Assembly: GCF_003387075.1 (NCBI RefSeq)
Contig: NZ_QUMQ01000001.1
Location: 7,316,001 to 7,380,000, forward strand
Direction: 5' to 3'
DNA length: 64,000 bases
Origin: Asanoa ferruginea
Lineage (GTDB): Bacteria > Actinomycetota > Actinomycetes > Mycobacteriales > Micromonosporaceae
Shown here: positions 25,975 to 33,943 of the stretch, piece after piece
Layout of the letters: each line of letters starts with the position of its first letter
How positions within the stretch are numbered: position 1 is the stretch's first letter
Translations under genes and position numbers: made by a program
Notes under the pieces: model-generated
Seen by the model: the letters and a program-made list of their open reading frames with translations, nothing else
What the model was told of the DNA's origin: nothing
Databases searched by the model: none

Positions 25975-28686
25975 ATGGAAAGGTCGAAGGAGGAGCGGCT
26001 CCAGCTGGCCTTGGACGCGGCTCAACTGGGCACGTTCGTATGGTATGTAGAGGACCGCAGCGAGCCTGACCAGCGGATGTTGGAGCTGTTCAACCTTCCG
26101 ACAGACGGCACGCTATCGCTCTCGGCCGCGCTGGACTCCATGATCCATCCGGTTGATCGGGATCGGTACGCCGCGGCGGTCAGCGCGGCGCTTGATCCTG
26201 CGGGTTCCCGTGAGCTTCGGGAGACAATCCGGGTGTTGCAGGCGCACGGAGGCTACAACTGGGTGGCGGTGACCGCTCGCGCGTTCTTCGAAGGCCACCC
26301 GCCGGCGCCGATGCGGCTGGTGGGGGTCGCGGCCGACGTGACCGACCGCTACGAAGCCGAGGCACGCCGCGCTTTCCTGTTCGAGCTGAGCGAGGCACTG
26401 CGTTCCCTGACAGACCCGCTGGCGGTCAAGGCAAAGGCCGTGGACCTGCTCGGCCGGCATCTGCAGGTGAGCCGAGCCCTGTACGTCGACGTCGTGCACG
26501 AGCCAGACAGCGACTACTACGTGGCCGAGAGCGACTTCCACGACCCGACGGTGGCGAGCATCGTGGGCCGCTACCGGGCCGACGACTTCGGCGCCACCCT
26601 GTTCGCCGAGTGGCGTGCCGGGCGCACGATCACCGTCACCGACGTGTCGACCGACCCACGACTGAGCGACCTTGAGCGGCTGGCGTACCCAGCCACTGAC
26701 GTTCAAGCGTTCGTAGCCGTGCCACTGGTGAAGGAAGGATCACATGTGGCATCGCTGATGCTGCATCAGAACACCTCGCGGATGTGGGGCCGGGCGGAGA
26801 TCACGCTGGTCGAGGAGGTCGCCGAACGCACGTGGGCGGCCGTCGAACGAGCCAAAGCCGAGAAGGAGCTCCGCGAGAGTGAACTGCGGTTCCGTGAAGT
26901 GGTCGACGTGACTCCACAGCTGGTGTGGGTCGGTCGCCTCGACGGAGCGGTCGAATTCGCCAACCAGAACTGGATCGCGTCGACCGGTGTCGACCCCGCG
27001 CAAGAGGATCACCGGTCCATGCTGTTCGCGGCAACTCACCCGGCCGACGTGGACCGGTTGGCCGCCGACTGGACGGCATGCGAGACGCATGGCACCGCCT
27101 TCGAGAGTGAGCTGCGGCTGAAGCAACGCTCGGGCGGGTTCCGCTGGTTCCTGGTCCGTATCGTGCCGCTCAACGACGGAACCGGTTGCGTCGTCAAATG
27201 GTTCGGCGTCGCCACCGACATCGACGACCGCCGGCGCGCCGACGAGGTCCTGCGTGGGCAGGAGCGTCACGGCCAACGCATCCGGGTCCGGATGGAACTC
27301 CTCGCCGACGTCATCAGCGATCTTGAGACGGCGCCGAGCGTCGAGGACGGCCTCCGCCGCCTGGTCGCCCGCCTGGCCCCCGGATTCGCGGCCAGGGCCA
27401 CCATCACCCCGGCCACTCATCCCAGCGGCATAACGATATCCACGGGCCGCGACGCCACGGTCAAAATGACTGTCGAGTTCGACGATCAAGACAGCCGGCC
27501 CTATCTGGATGAGGACCTGGCATTTCTCGACGATCTCGCCACCCGGGTCAGCGTCGTACTCTCCGAAATTCGGATTCGCCAAGACGAGCACCGCGTCGCG
27601 CTGGCCTTGCAGCGCGCGCTGCTGCCCAGGACCATCACGAGCGCGGCCGACGCGCTCCTGTCCGCCCGGTACGAAGCAGGCGCCGTCGCGCTCGAGGTTG
27701 GCGGCGACTGGTACGACGCCTTCGAGTTGCCCGGCGGCACGATCGCGATCACGGTCGGCGATGTCGTCGGACACGGCCTTGACGCCGCCATCGCGATGGG
27801 CACGTTACGGGTGGGCATGCGTGCACTGGCCCCGCACTCCACCGGGCCAGGCGGGCTGCTCTCGCAGTTTGACCAGTTCGCAGTCGACGTCGACGGTGCG
27901 GGCTTCGTGACGGCCTGCTACGCCGAGTACAACCCGGCTACCCGTGAGATGCGGTATGCGTCCGCTGGGCATCCGCCGATCCTCGTCATCGACGCGCAGG
28001 GTGGCGCCCGATGGCTGATGGGCGGCCGTTCAGGCCCGCTCAACGGCACCGTCGACCCCAGCCGGACGGAAGCCACCGATCTCCTAGATGCAGGCTCCAC
28101 CGTGCTGTTCTACTCCGACGGACTGATCGAGCGCCGCCGCGAGACCATCACGACCAGCCTTGACCGGCTCGAACACGCCGCCGTCGCCCTTCGCGAACTC
28201 CCGATCGACGAGTTTTGCGGCCAGCTCATCGAGACCCTGGCCGGGGACGAACCTCGCACCGACGACGTCGTCGTCCTGTGCCTGCGGGTAGCGCTGCCCG
28301 GCTATCACCGCGAGTTGGCTTGCGACCCGCACGAGCTGCGAAGCCTGCGCCGCTCGCTCACCGCCTGGGGAGACCAACGGCAGGTCCCCGCCGAAGACAT
28401 CGCCCAGCTGATCCTGGCCGTTGGCGAAGCGGCCTCAAACGCCATCGAGCACGCCTACCTCGACCGCGCTCCCAATACGATCACCGTCGCGGTGCACCAG
28501 GAGGACGGGGACCTCGTGGCCACGGTGACCGACGCCGGGACCTGGCGCCATCCATCCGCCGAACCCGGTAGCCGAGGCCGCGGCACGGCCATCATGCGGC
28601 AACTCAGCAAGGTCTTCGACCGCACCACCACAGCTGCGGGCACCACCGTCCAGCTGCGCCTATCACCGATTGGATCCGCGGCATGA
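25975..28686 (+). CDS. PAS-GAF-PAS-PP2C-HATPase signalling protein
   Basis: A 903-residue soluble protein. In order it has a PAS domain (about 10-120), a GAF domain (about 132-298), a second PAS domain (about 302-422), a linker, a SpoIIE-type phosphatase (about 545-772; VGGDWYDAFELPGG, VGDVVGHGLDAA, YASAGHPPIL, FYSDGLIE) and an RsbW-like HATPase (about 778-902; LAVGEAASNAIEHAY, DAGTW, GRGTAIM). The ATG at 25975 matches the PAS start. It thus joins a sensor, an anti-antagonist phosphatase and an anti-sigma-type kinase in one chain, and overlaps a STAS gene by ATGA. It is probably the core of a partner-switching pathway controlling a sigma factor or other target. Confidence 0.92.
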   Translation: MERSKEERLQLALDAAQLGTFVWYVEDRSEPDQRMLELFNLPTDGTLSLSAALDSMIHPVDRDRYAAAVSAALDPAGSRELRETIRVLQAHGGYNWVAVTARAFFEGHPPAPMRLVGVAADVTDRYEAEARRAFLFELSEALRSLTDPLAVKAKAVDLLGRHLQVSRALYVDVVHEPDSDYYVAESDFHDPTVASIVGRYRADDFGATLFAEWRAGRTITVTDVSTDPRLSDLERLAYPATDVQAFVAVPLVKEGSHVASLMLHQNTSRMWGRAEITLVEEVAERTWAAVERAKAEKELRESELRFREVVDVTPQLVWVGRLDGAVEFANQNWIASTGVDPAQEDHRSMLFAATHPADVDRLAADWTACETHGTAFESELRLKQRSGGFRWFLVRIVPLNDGTGCVVKWFGVATDIDDRRRADEVLRGQERHGQRIRVRMELLADVISDLETAPSVEDGLRRLVARLAPGFAARATITPATHPSGITISTGRDATVKMTVEFDDQDSRPYLDEDLAFLDDLATRVSVVLSEIRIRQDEHRVALALQRALLPRTITSAADALLSARYEAGAVALEVGGDWYDAFELPGGTIAITVGDVVGHGLDAAIAMGTLRVGMRALAPHSTGPGGLLSQFDQFAVDVDGAGFVTACYAEYNPATREMRYASAGHPPILVIDAQGGARWLMGGRSGPLNGTVDPSRTEATDLLDAGSTVLFYSDGLIERRRETITTSLDRLEHAAVALRELPIDEFCGQLIETLAGDEPRTDDVVVLCLRVALPGYHRELACDPHELRSLRRSLTAWGDQRQVPAEDIAQLILAVGEAASNAIEHAYLDRAPNTITVAVHQEDGDLVATVTDAGTWRHPSAEPGSRGRGTAIMRQLSKVFDRTTTAAGTTVQLRLSPIGSAA

Positions 28687-29018
28687 GCCCCGAACCGTTG
28701 GCCCGCATCGAGGTGGGCGAACACCACGGCCTACCACTGCTGCGCGTCCTCGGCGAGGTCGACATGACCAACGCCGCCACCATCGGTGAGCAACTACGAG
28801 CCAACACAGGCGACGCGTCCACCCTGACCGTCGACCTCACCGACCTCGAGTTCATGGACAGCCAAGGGCTGCACATGCTGCACCTGCTGGCCGTCGATCT
28901 CGCGGGAAACGACACGGCCCTGGTCGTCATCGCTCCGGTGCCCGGCATCGCCGGAAACCTTCTGACGCTAGTCGGCATGAACAAGACACTCGACATCCGC
29001 CCAAACCTGTCGGACTAG
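28683..29018 (+). CDS. STAS-domain anti-sigma factor antagonist
   Basis: A 111-residue STAS protein. The conserved phosphorylation loop reads LEFMDSQGLHML, keeping the Ser that RsbW-type kinases phosphorylate. The start overlaps the stop of the PAS-GAF-PAS-PP2C-HATPase gene (ATGA), so its phosphorylation state is probably set by that fusion protein. The sigma factor or other partner it ultimately controls is not encoded nearby. Confidence 0.93.
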   Translation: MSPEPLARIEVGEHHGLPLLRVLGEVDMTNAATIGEQLRANTGDASTLTVDLTDLEFMDSQGLHMLHLLAVDLAGNDTALVVIAPVPGIAGNLLTLVGMNKTLDIRPNLSD

Positions 29019-29069
29019 CGTCTCGAATAACCGATCATTCCTGGCTGCGGGCCTGGCTCGGACGGGCTT

Positions 29070-29453
29070 TCAGGCCGGGTGCGTCAGACTCGCGCCGAGC
29101 GCCAGGTCCTCGTCGCTCATGGCTCCGGGCCGTTCGCGGAACACGTCCAGGACACCCACCTTGGTGTTACCAACGAGCAGAGGGAATGCGAACACCGATC
29201 GACGCCCTTCTCCCCCGAGCGTGAACTGCAGCTCCTCAAGCACCTGGCTGGCCGGATCAGAGGCGATGGCAAACCCCCAGTCCCCATCTCCGGTCAACAC
29301 GCTCACGCCGACCCCCGAGGCACTGAGCGCAGTCACCGTTGCACCACAGATCCGCCTCAGCATGTCGGCCACATTGCCCGGACGATCCTGCTGACTAAGT
29401 TGTTCGTCGATCAACCGCTGAGCGCGGACCCAACAGTCAGCAAACCCTGTCAT
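29070..29453 (-). pseudogene. GAF-domain (ANTAR-type) regulator, internally deleted and truncated
   Basis: The 127-residue frame starts MTGFADCWVRAQRLI and follows the GAF domain of GAF-ANTAR regulators up to EELQFTLGGEG. It then jumps directly to RRSVFAFPLLVGNTKVGVLDV. The roughly 40 residues that normally separate these strands (from GEGPC to the GVRSVFAFP strand) are missing. The frame also ends at ASLTHPA, without the C-terminal ANTAR RNA-binding domain. The frame stays open, so an in-frame deletion plus 3' truncation is likely. A functional GAF fold seems improbable. Confidence 0.6.
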
Positions 29454-29717
29454 CGGCGCGACCAAGCACGGCGTCCGCAGGCGCGGACGTTCGTGTCTGA
29501 CCGCTGGGCGATCGATGCCATCGGCGGGCCGCACCTTCTGCGAGAAGTCGGCACTGCCGGGACCGAGGCAGCTGTGTCACATTCATCAACACCGTACGCC
29601 CATCGCAAGGCGACATCATTTCGGACGTCGCTGGCCGCGATACCCGGCGTAGGCTTCAAGCCAGCGAAACGATGCCCCGGACCCCGGCATTCGCACGCAG
29701 CGAATCCGGAGGTGGAC

Positions 29718-30188
29718 ATGGCGACCTTTCGGCACGACACAGACTTTTTCTCGCTACTGATGCGCGCCGAGAACGGCCTCGTATGCATCCGGCTGATCGG
29801 AGAAGTCGACGCCGATTGCGAGCGCCTTCTGACGCGAACCACCACAAACCTCCACTACCTCGCTCCGCGCCGACTCTTCGTCGACTTGGCAGAGGTGTCC
29901 TTCGCCGGCGCCGCGCTCGTCAGTTTTCTCGTACGCGCGGTCGATGCTCTCCCACCTACCTGCACCGTCGTCCTGTGCCGGCCCAGCCCGCGGACGACGC
30001 GCCTGCTCCGCATCACCTCGAGCGACTCCATCGCTTGTCGTTTCGACCAGTTGCCCGACGCCTGGCTCGAGCCATACACCACGGACCGTTTGAACAGCGG
30101 CAGTCGCGCACCCGGGACACGGCCGTGGGGCCTGCTGGACATGGCCCCTGATGCTGACGCTGTTCCGGCGTGGCCCATGAACAGCTGA
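29718..30188 (+). CDS. STAS-domain protein with altered phosphorylation site
   Basis: A 156-residue protein. The ATG at 29718 has GGAGGTGGAC directly upstream. A STAS fold covers residues 10-110 (VCIRLIGEVDADCE, RRLFVDLAEVSFAGAALVSFLVRA), followed by a tail of about 45 residues. At the position where antagonists carry a phosphorylatable Ser or Thr (D-S/T-x-G) it reads FAGAAL, so it probably cannot be regulated by phosphorylation. It may act as a constitutive antagonist or in a different complex. It is divergent from the decayed GAF gene. Confidence 0.75.
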   Translation: MATFRHDTDFFSLLMRAENGLVCIRLIGEVDADCERLLTRTTTNLHYLAPRRLFVDLAEVSFAGAALVSFLVRAVDALPPTCTVVLCRPSPRTTRLLRITSSDSIACRFDQLPDAWLEPYTTDRLNSGSRAPGTRPWGLLDMAPDADAVPAWPMNS

Positions 30189-30309
30189 AGAAGCGGCTAC
30201 TCCGTCAACCCATGACGCCGTCGAATGAGGGAGACGTGGCACTCGACGTGCCGAGGACCGTTCTGAGGTCGCCTACGGGCAACCCGGGTCACACATGTTG
30301 TCTCGGCCG

Positions 30310-30333
30310 CCGACCGCCGCGGCAGTCGGTCGG
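30310..30333. terminator. Possible hairpin between convergent genes
   Basis: CCGACCG (30310-30316) and CGGTCGG (30327-30333) can pair around a 10-base loop in the 264-base gap between the STAS gene and the convergent NicO gene. The stem is short and there is no T-tract. Nothing else is recognisable in this gap. Confidence 0.35.
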
Positions 30334-30452
30334 TGAGCCAGTGTGCGGCTACAGCCGCCTCGGCCACCGAGCCCGGGTGTACGCGCCACCACACCAGCGC
30401 GAAAGGCAGGGGGGCCCGGACGGCTGGAGTGATCGGAAGTCGGGACGACGGG

Positions 30453-31934
30453 CTACATAAGGGGTTGGGCCGCCCGGATGACGAGGACTATGCCGACGAG
30501 GAGGACCAAGACCGCAGTGATGCGGGGTGTGATGGTGGCTGCCCGGCCGGAGAGGGCGTCGATGTGGTGGGCGAGCCTGCCGTGCACGTGGACGAGCAGA
30601 AGTCCGGTCGCGGTCAGGATGGCAGCCATGCCTACGCCGTAGGCCACGACGAGTAGGACACCGAACCAGGTGCGGCCGAGGGCGATGGCGCTGAGCAGCA
30701 CGATCAGCGCGGACGGGCTGGGCACCAGGCCGCCAGCGATGCCGAGGCCGACGAGTCCGCGCCGCCCCATCGGCTGTCCATGGTGGTGGGTCTCGGGCCC
30801 GTGGGGATGGGCATGATGGTGATGGTGGCCGGACTGGTCGTGTCCGTGTACTCCGGCGGCGACGTGGGCCAGCGGCCGGTCCACAGCCACGGCGGCCGGC
30901 CGGTTCATCGCTGAGCGCAGCAGCGTGGCGCCGACGACGGCGATGATGAGTCCACTCAGGACGCCGAGCCAGCCCAGAACGGCCTCGCCGGCGATCGACG
31001 CGACCGCCGTGAGGAGCAGGCCGAGGAGCAGGACCCCGCCAGTGTGTGTCGCGGTGACGGTCGCACCGACGGCGAATGCGTCGCGGTACGAGCCTCGGCG
31101 ACCCGCGATGTAGGCGGCCATGACGGTCTTTCCGTGTCCGGGCAGCAGTGCGTGTCCGGCGCCTAGGGTCAGGGCGAGGGCAATCGCGAGCAGGCCGGCC
31201 AGAGGTGTGAGGTGATCGGCGCCGGTGAGGTCGTTGAGCCGGTTGCTCAGGCCGCCCAGTGCGCGGGTGACCGGGCCGGCGTTGGCGATGGCCGCCGAGG
31301 CGGCAGCGCCGTGTGCTGCCCCGTCCGCGGTGGTCCGGAGAGTCACCGACCGTTGGTCCAGGGGTGAAGAAAGCAGGTCGTCCGGGTAGGAGCGCAGCGC
31401 GTCGCTGACGCTGGTCGCCGGAACCGTTGGGTTCTGGAGGCCGACGCCGGCACCTGTCGCGGTGATCTCGTGCCAGCCGATCCGGTCGGTGCGATGGGCG
31501 TCCGTCAACCGCACGGTCGCGGCGCCGTGCAGGTCGACCTGGGCGCTCAGCTGGCATTCGGTCCGGCCAGTGAGCAGGTTCGCGGCACCGGGCCGGTAAG
31601 CGAAGCTGCTCGCGTCGACCCGCCAGGCCACTGGGTGACCACCGACCTCGATCCGCACGTCGGCGGCGAGTGCGGCGCAGGTGCGCCGGGCGTAGTCCGC
31701 CAGCTCACCGTTGTCGGCGACACCGTCGCCGGAACGGTCGACCTCGCCGCGCTGTTGGAGCGTCGGGATCTCGGCCTCGTCGATGACCGCGTTGTCCTCG
31801 ATGCGGTCGGGCAGCAGCCGCAGGCCGTGGAAATGGTTCACGGTGAAGTTGCCAAGCGGGTGGGCGTTGGCGGGGATCGGGGTGAGCAGAACCGTGGCCG
31901 CGATGGCGGCCAGGACGGCCAGGAGACGCTTCAT
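30453..31934 (-). CDS. NicO-type metal transporter with exported N-terminal domain (second copy)
   Basis: A 493-residue paralogue of the protein at 17991. The signal peptide ends at ANAHPLGNFTVNHFHG. The soluble domain contains an EF-hand-like DRSGDGVADNGELAD stretch absent from the first copy. The membrane domain carries GHALLPGHGKTVMAAY and GGLVPSPSALIVLLSA. The His-rich loop is short (about residues 370-395, GHHHHHAHPHG). The ATG at 31934 overlaps the TPR stop by ATGA. It is the last gene of the DUF4331-sortase-TPR-NicO operon. Metal specificity cannot be read from sequence. Confidence 0.86.
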   Translation of the reverse strand: MKRLLAVLAAIAATVLLTPIPANAHPLGNFTVNHFHGLRLLPDRIEDNAVIDEAEIPTLQQRGEVDRSGDGVADNGELADYARRTCAALAADVRIEVGGHPVAWRVDASSFAYRPGAANLLTGRTECQLSAQVDLHGAATVRLTDAHRTDRIGWHEITATGAGVGLQNPTVPATSVSDALRSYPDDLLSSPLDQRSVTLRTTADGAAHGAAASAAIANAGPVTRALGGLSNRLNDLTGADHLTPLAGLLAIALALTLGAGHALLPGHGKTVMAAYIAGRRGSYRDAFAVGATVTATHTGGVLLLGLLLTAVASIAGEAVLGWLGVLSGLIIAVVGATLLRSAMNRPAAVAVDRPLAHVAAGVHGHDQSGHHHHHAHPHGPETHHHGQPMGRRGLVGLGIAGGLVPSPSALIVLLSAIALGRTWFGVLLVVAYGVGMAAILTATGLLLVHVHGRLAHHIDALSGRAATITPRITAVLVLLVGIVLVIRAAQPLM

Positions 31935-33244
31935 GCCGGGCCGCCGAGGGAGTCGAGCAGCGCCTGTGCCGCGGGTGCCTGGATCGGGTCGAAATGTGGG
32001 TTGATCTCCATCGCGGTGGACAGGTCGGCCCGGGCCCGATCGTGGTCGCCGAGGGCGGCGAGGATCGCGCCGCGGTGGTAGTAGAGCGGCGCGTTGCGCC
32101 ACCCCAGTTTGACGGCGGCGTCGGCGTGCGACAGTGCTTCTTCGTCGGCCCCGTTGCGGTGCAGCGCCCAGGCAAGCGTGTCCGCGGCTTGCACGTTCGG
32201 GCGGGCCGCGAACTCGGCCCGGGCATCGGTGAGGGCCTCCGCGGGCTTGTCGTGGTCGGCGGCGAACCGGGCGGCGGTCAGCTTGTCCACGACGCCGTTG
32301 GCCGCGAACAGGGCCTGCGCGGCGGAGAGCAGGTCGTATTGCTTGCGGGCCTGGTCCGCCTGCCCGGCGGCGGTCAGCACGTCGCCGTATTCGGCCAGCA
32401 GTTCCGGCAGCGGAAGCGCCTGGGTCACCCGGGCATAGTCGGCGAGCGCGGGCTCTGTTCGCCCGAGTGCGAACGCGGCTTTGCCCCGACCCGCGTACGC
32501 GAGTTGATAGGTGGGGTCGGCCGCGATCGCCTTGTCGTACTCGGTGAGCGCGCCGGCCGCGTCGCCGGCGTTGAACGCCAGTTCGCCCAGGTAGTAGCGG
32601 CAGAAGGCGACATCGGCGGGTGCGGCGGCGTCGTCGAGGGCCCGCTGAAGTGCATACCGTGCCCGGGGCACGTCGCCGTGCAGTTCCAGGTCATAGGAGG
32701 CACGTGCGAAGGCGGAAATGCCAGGTTCGACATCGAGCATCCGTTGTACGGCGTCGCGGGCTTGGTCGTAGGACCCGAGTTGGGTCAGCGCGTCGATGAT
32801 CACGCCCTGGACGCTGCCCGCGGACGCGTTGAGTTTCTCGGCCTTGCGACCCCAGTCGAGGGCAGCCGGGAAGTCGTGGCGTGCGTTGGCCAGCGCGCCC
32901 ATCCCGACCAGCGCCTGCCAGTTTGTCGCTGACTCGAGGTCCAGTGACCGGCGCAACGCGCCCTCGGCTTTCGGGTAGAACGCCGGGTTGCCGGTGACCC
33001 GGGCCTGCTGGACGTACGCCGAGCCGAGCGCGGCCCACGTCGACCAGTCCTTGGGCAGCGTCTTGAGTCGCCGCTGCGCCGAGTCGATCGAGGCCGTCAG
33101 CGTCGCGCCGCCGACGTGCGAGTCGACGGGCCCGGACGGCGGCGCGGCCGGCTCGGGGTCACCGCCGCGGACGAAGACGGTGCCAACTGCGAGCACCCCG
33201 CCGGCCAGCACCACCAAGGCCGGCACCCAGCGCCGCATCCTCAT
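31931..33244 (-). CDS. Membrane-anchored TPR protein (second copy)
   Basis: A 437-residue protein with an N-terminal transmembrane anchor (ALVVLAGGVLAVGTVFV, about residues 9-25). TPR-type repeats cover the rest (WAALGSAYVQQARV, YLGELAFNAGDAAGALTEYDKA, LAWALHRNGADEEALSHADAA). The ATG at 33244 has GGAGG six bases upstream, and the gene overlaps both neighbours by ATGA. The C-terminal motif of planned reserve (GDHDRARADLSTAMEINPHFDPI) matches the paralogue at 19577 (ADIAEALRIDPHFNPLG), showing common descent of the two modules. Confidence 0.87.
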   Translation of the reverse strand: MRMRRWVPALVVLAGGVLAVGTVFVRGGDPEPAAPPSGPVDSHVGGATLTASIDSAQRRLKTLPKDWSTWAALGSAYVQQARVTGNPAFYPKAEGALRRSLDLESATNWQALVGMGALANARHDFPAALDWGRKAEKLNASAGSVQGVIIDALTQLGSYDQARDAVQRMLDVEPGISAFARASYDLELHGDVPRARYALQRALDDAAAPADVAFCRYYLGELAFNAGDAAGALTEYDKAIAADPTYQLAYAGRGKAAFALGRTEPALADYARVTQALPLPELLAEYGDVLTAAGQADQARKQYDLLSAAQALFAANGVVDKLTAARFAADHDKPAEALTDARAEFAARPNVQAADTLAWALHRNGADEEALSHADAAVKLGWRNAPLYYHRGAILAALGDHDRARADLSTAMEINPHFDPIQAPAAQALLDSLGGPA

Positions 33245-33876
33245 CGAGCACCTCCGTCGAGGGTGGCGTAGGCGACGAGGTTGTCGACGTAGGCGCCGGC
33301 GGCCCGGTCGAAGTCACCGGAACAGGTGATCAAACGGAGCTCGGCGCGGTCGCTGGGCGCGTACACCTCGCCGGTCGGGAATCCGGTCTTGGGGTAGTCG
33401 GCCATCCGGTAGACGGTGAACGTGCGGACGGCGCCGTCGATCCCACTCACTTCGATCTTGCTGCCCTTCTTGAGCTCGTGCAGCCGGTAGAAGACGGCCG
33501 GCCCGCTGGTCGAGTCGACATGCCCGGCGATCACGGCCGGCGGTCCGCCGGCGTCGCCGGGGCTCGGGCCACCGGCGTACCAGCCGGCGACCTGGTAGTC
33601 GGTAGGCACTTCGAGCGTCCCGTCGGCGAGCCGGCCGAGGTCGACCAGCGGCGAGCGCACCCCGATCGACGGGATCCGCAACTCCGTGGGCTGCGCGGCG
33701 GCGGCCTGTCCCCCGGTCGACGCGGTCGCGCTGGCGGCCGGCGGCGCCACCGCCTTCTCCGCGACCGGCGACGCCCCGTCGAACTCCAGGAACCGGACCG
33801 CGACCACCGCGATGACGGCCAGTCCCACGAGCGCCGCGCGACCCAGCACACGGCTAGCCGTACCCGATGGGTCCAT
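33241..33876 (-). CDS. Class E/F-type sortase
   Basis: A 211-residue protein with an N-terminal transmembrane segment (about 14-32) and an Ala/Thr-rich linker. The sortase barrel starts at LRIPSIGVRSPLVDLG. The catalytic His lies in PAVIAGHVDS and the catalytic Cys in LRLITCSGDF. AAGGAGC precedes the ATG at 33876. It sits between the DUF4331 gene upstream and the TPR gene it overlaps, all on one strand. Its natural substrate may be the DUF4331 protein, whose C-terminus ends in a membrane segment and RRR; this is inferred. Confidence 0.88.
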   Translation of the reverse strand: MDPSGTASRVLGRAALVGLAVIAVVAVRFLEFDGASPVAEKAVAPPAASATASTGGQAAAAQPTELRIPSIGVRSPLVDLGRLADGTLEVPTDYQVAGWYAGGPSPGDAGGPPAVIAGHVDSTSGPAVFYRLHELKKGSKIEVSGIDGAVRTFTVYRMADYPKTGFPTGEVYAPSDRAELRLITCSGDFDRAAGAYVDNLVAYATLDGGAR

Positions 33877-33943
33877 GGGTCCTGCTCCTTGTGGTCGAGA
33901 CGGTGCGGCGCGGCCTGGATGGCCGCGCCGCACCCGCCGAGCG

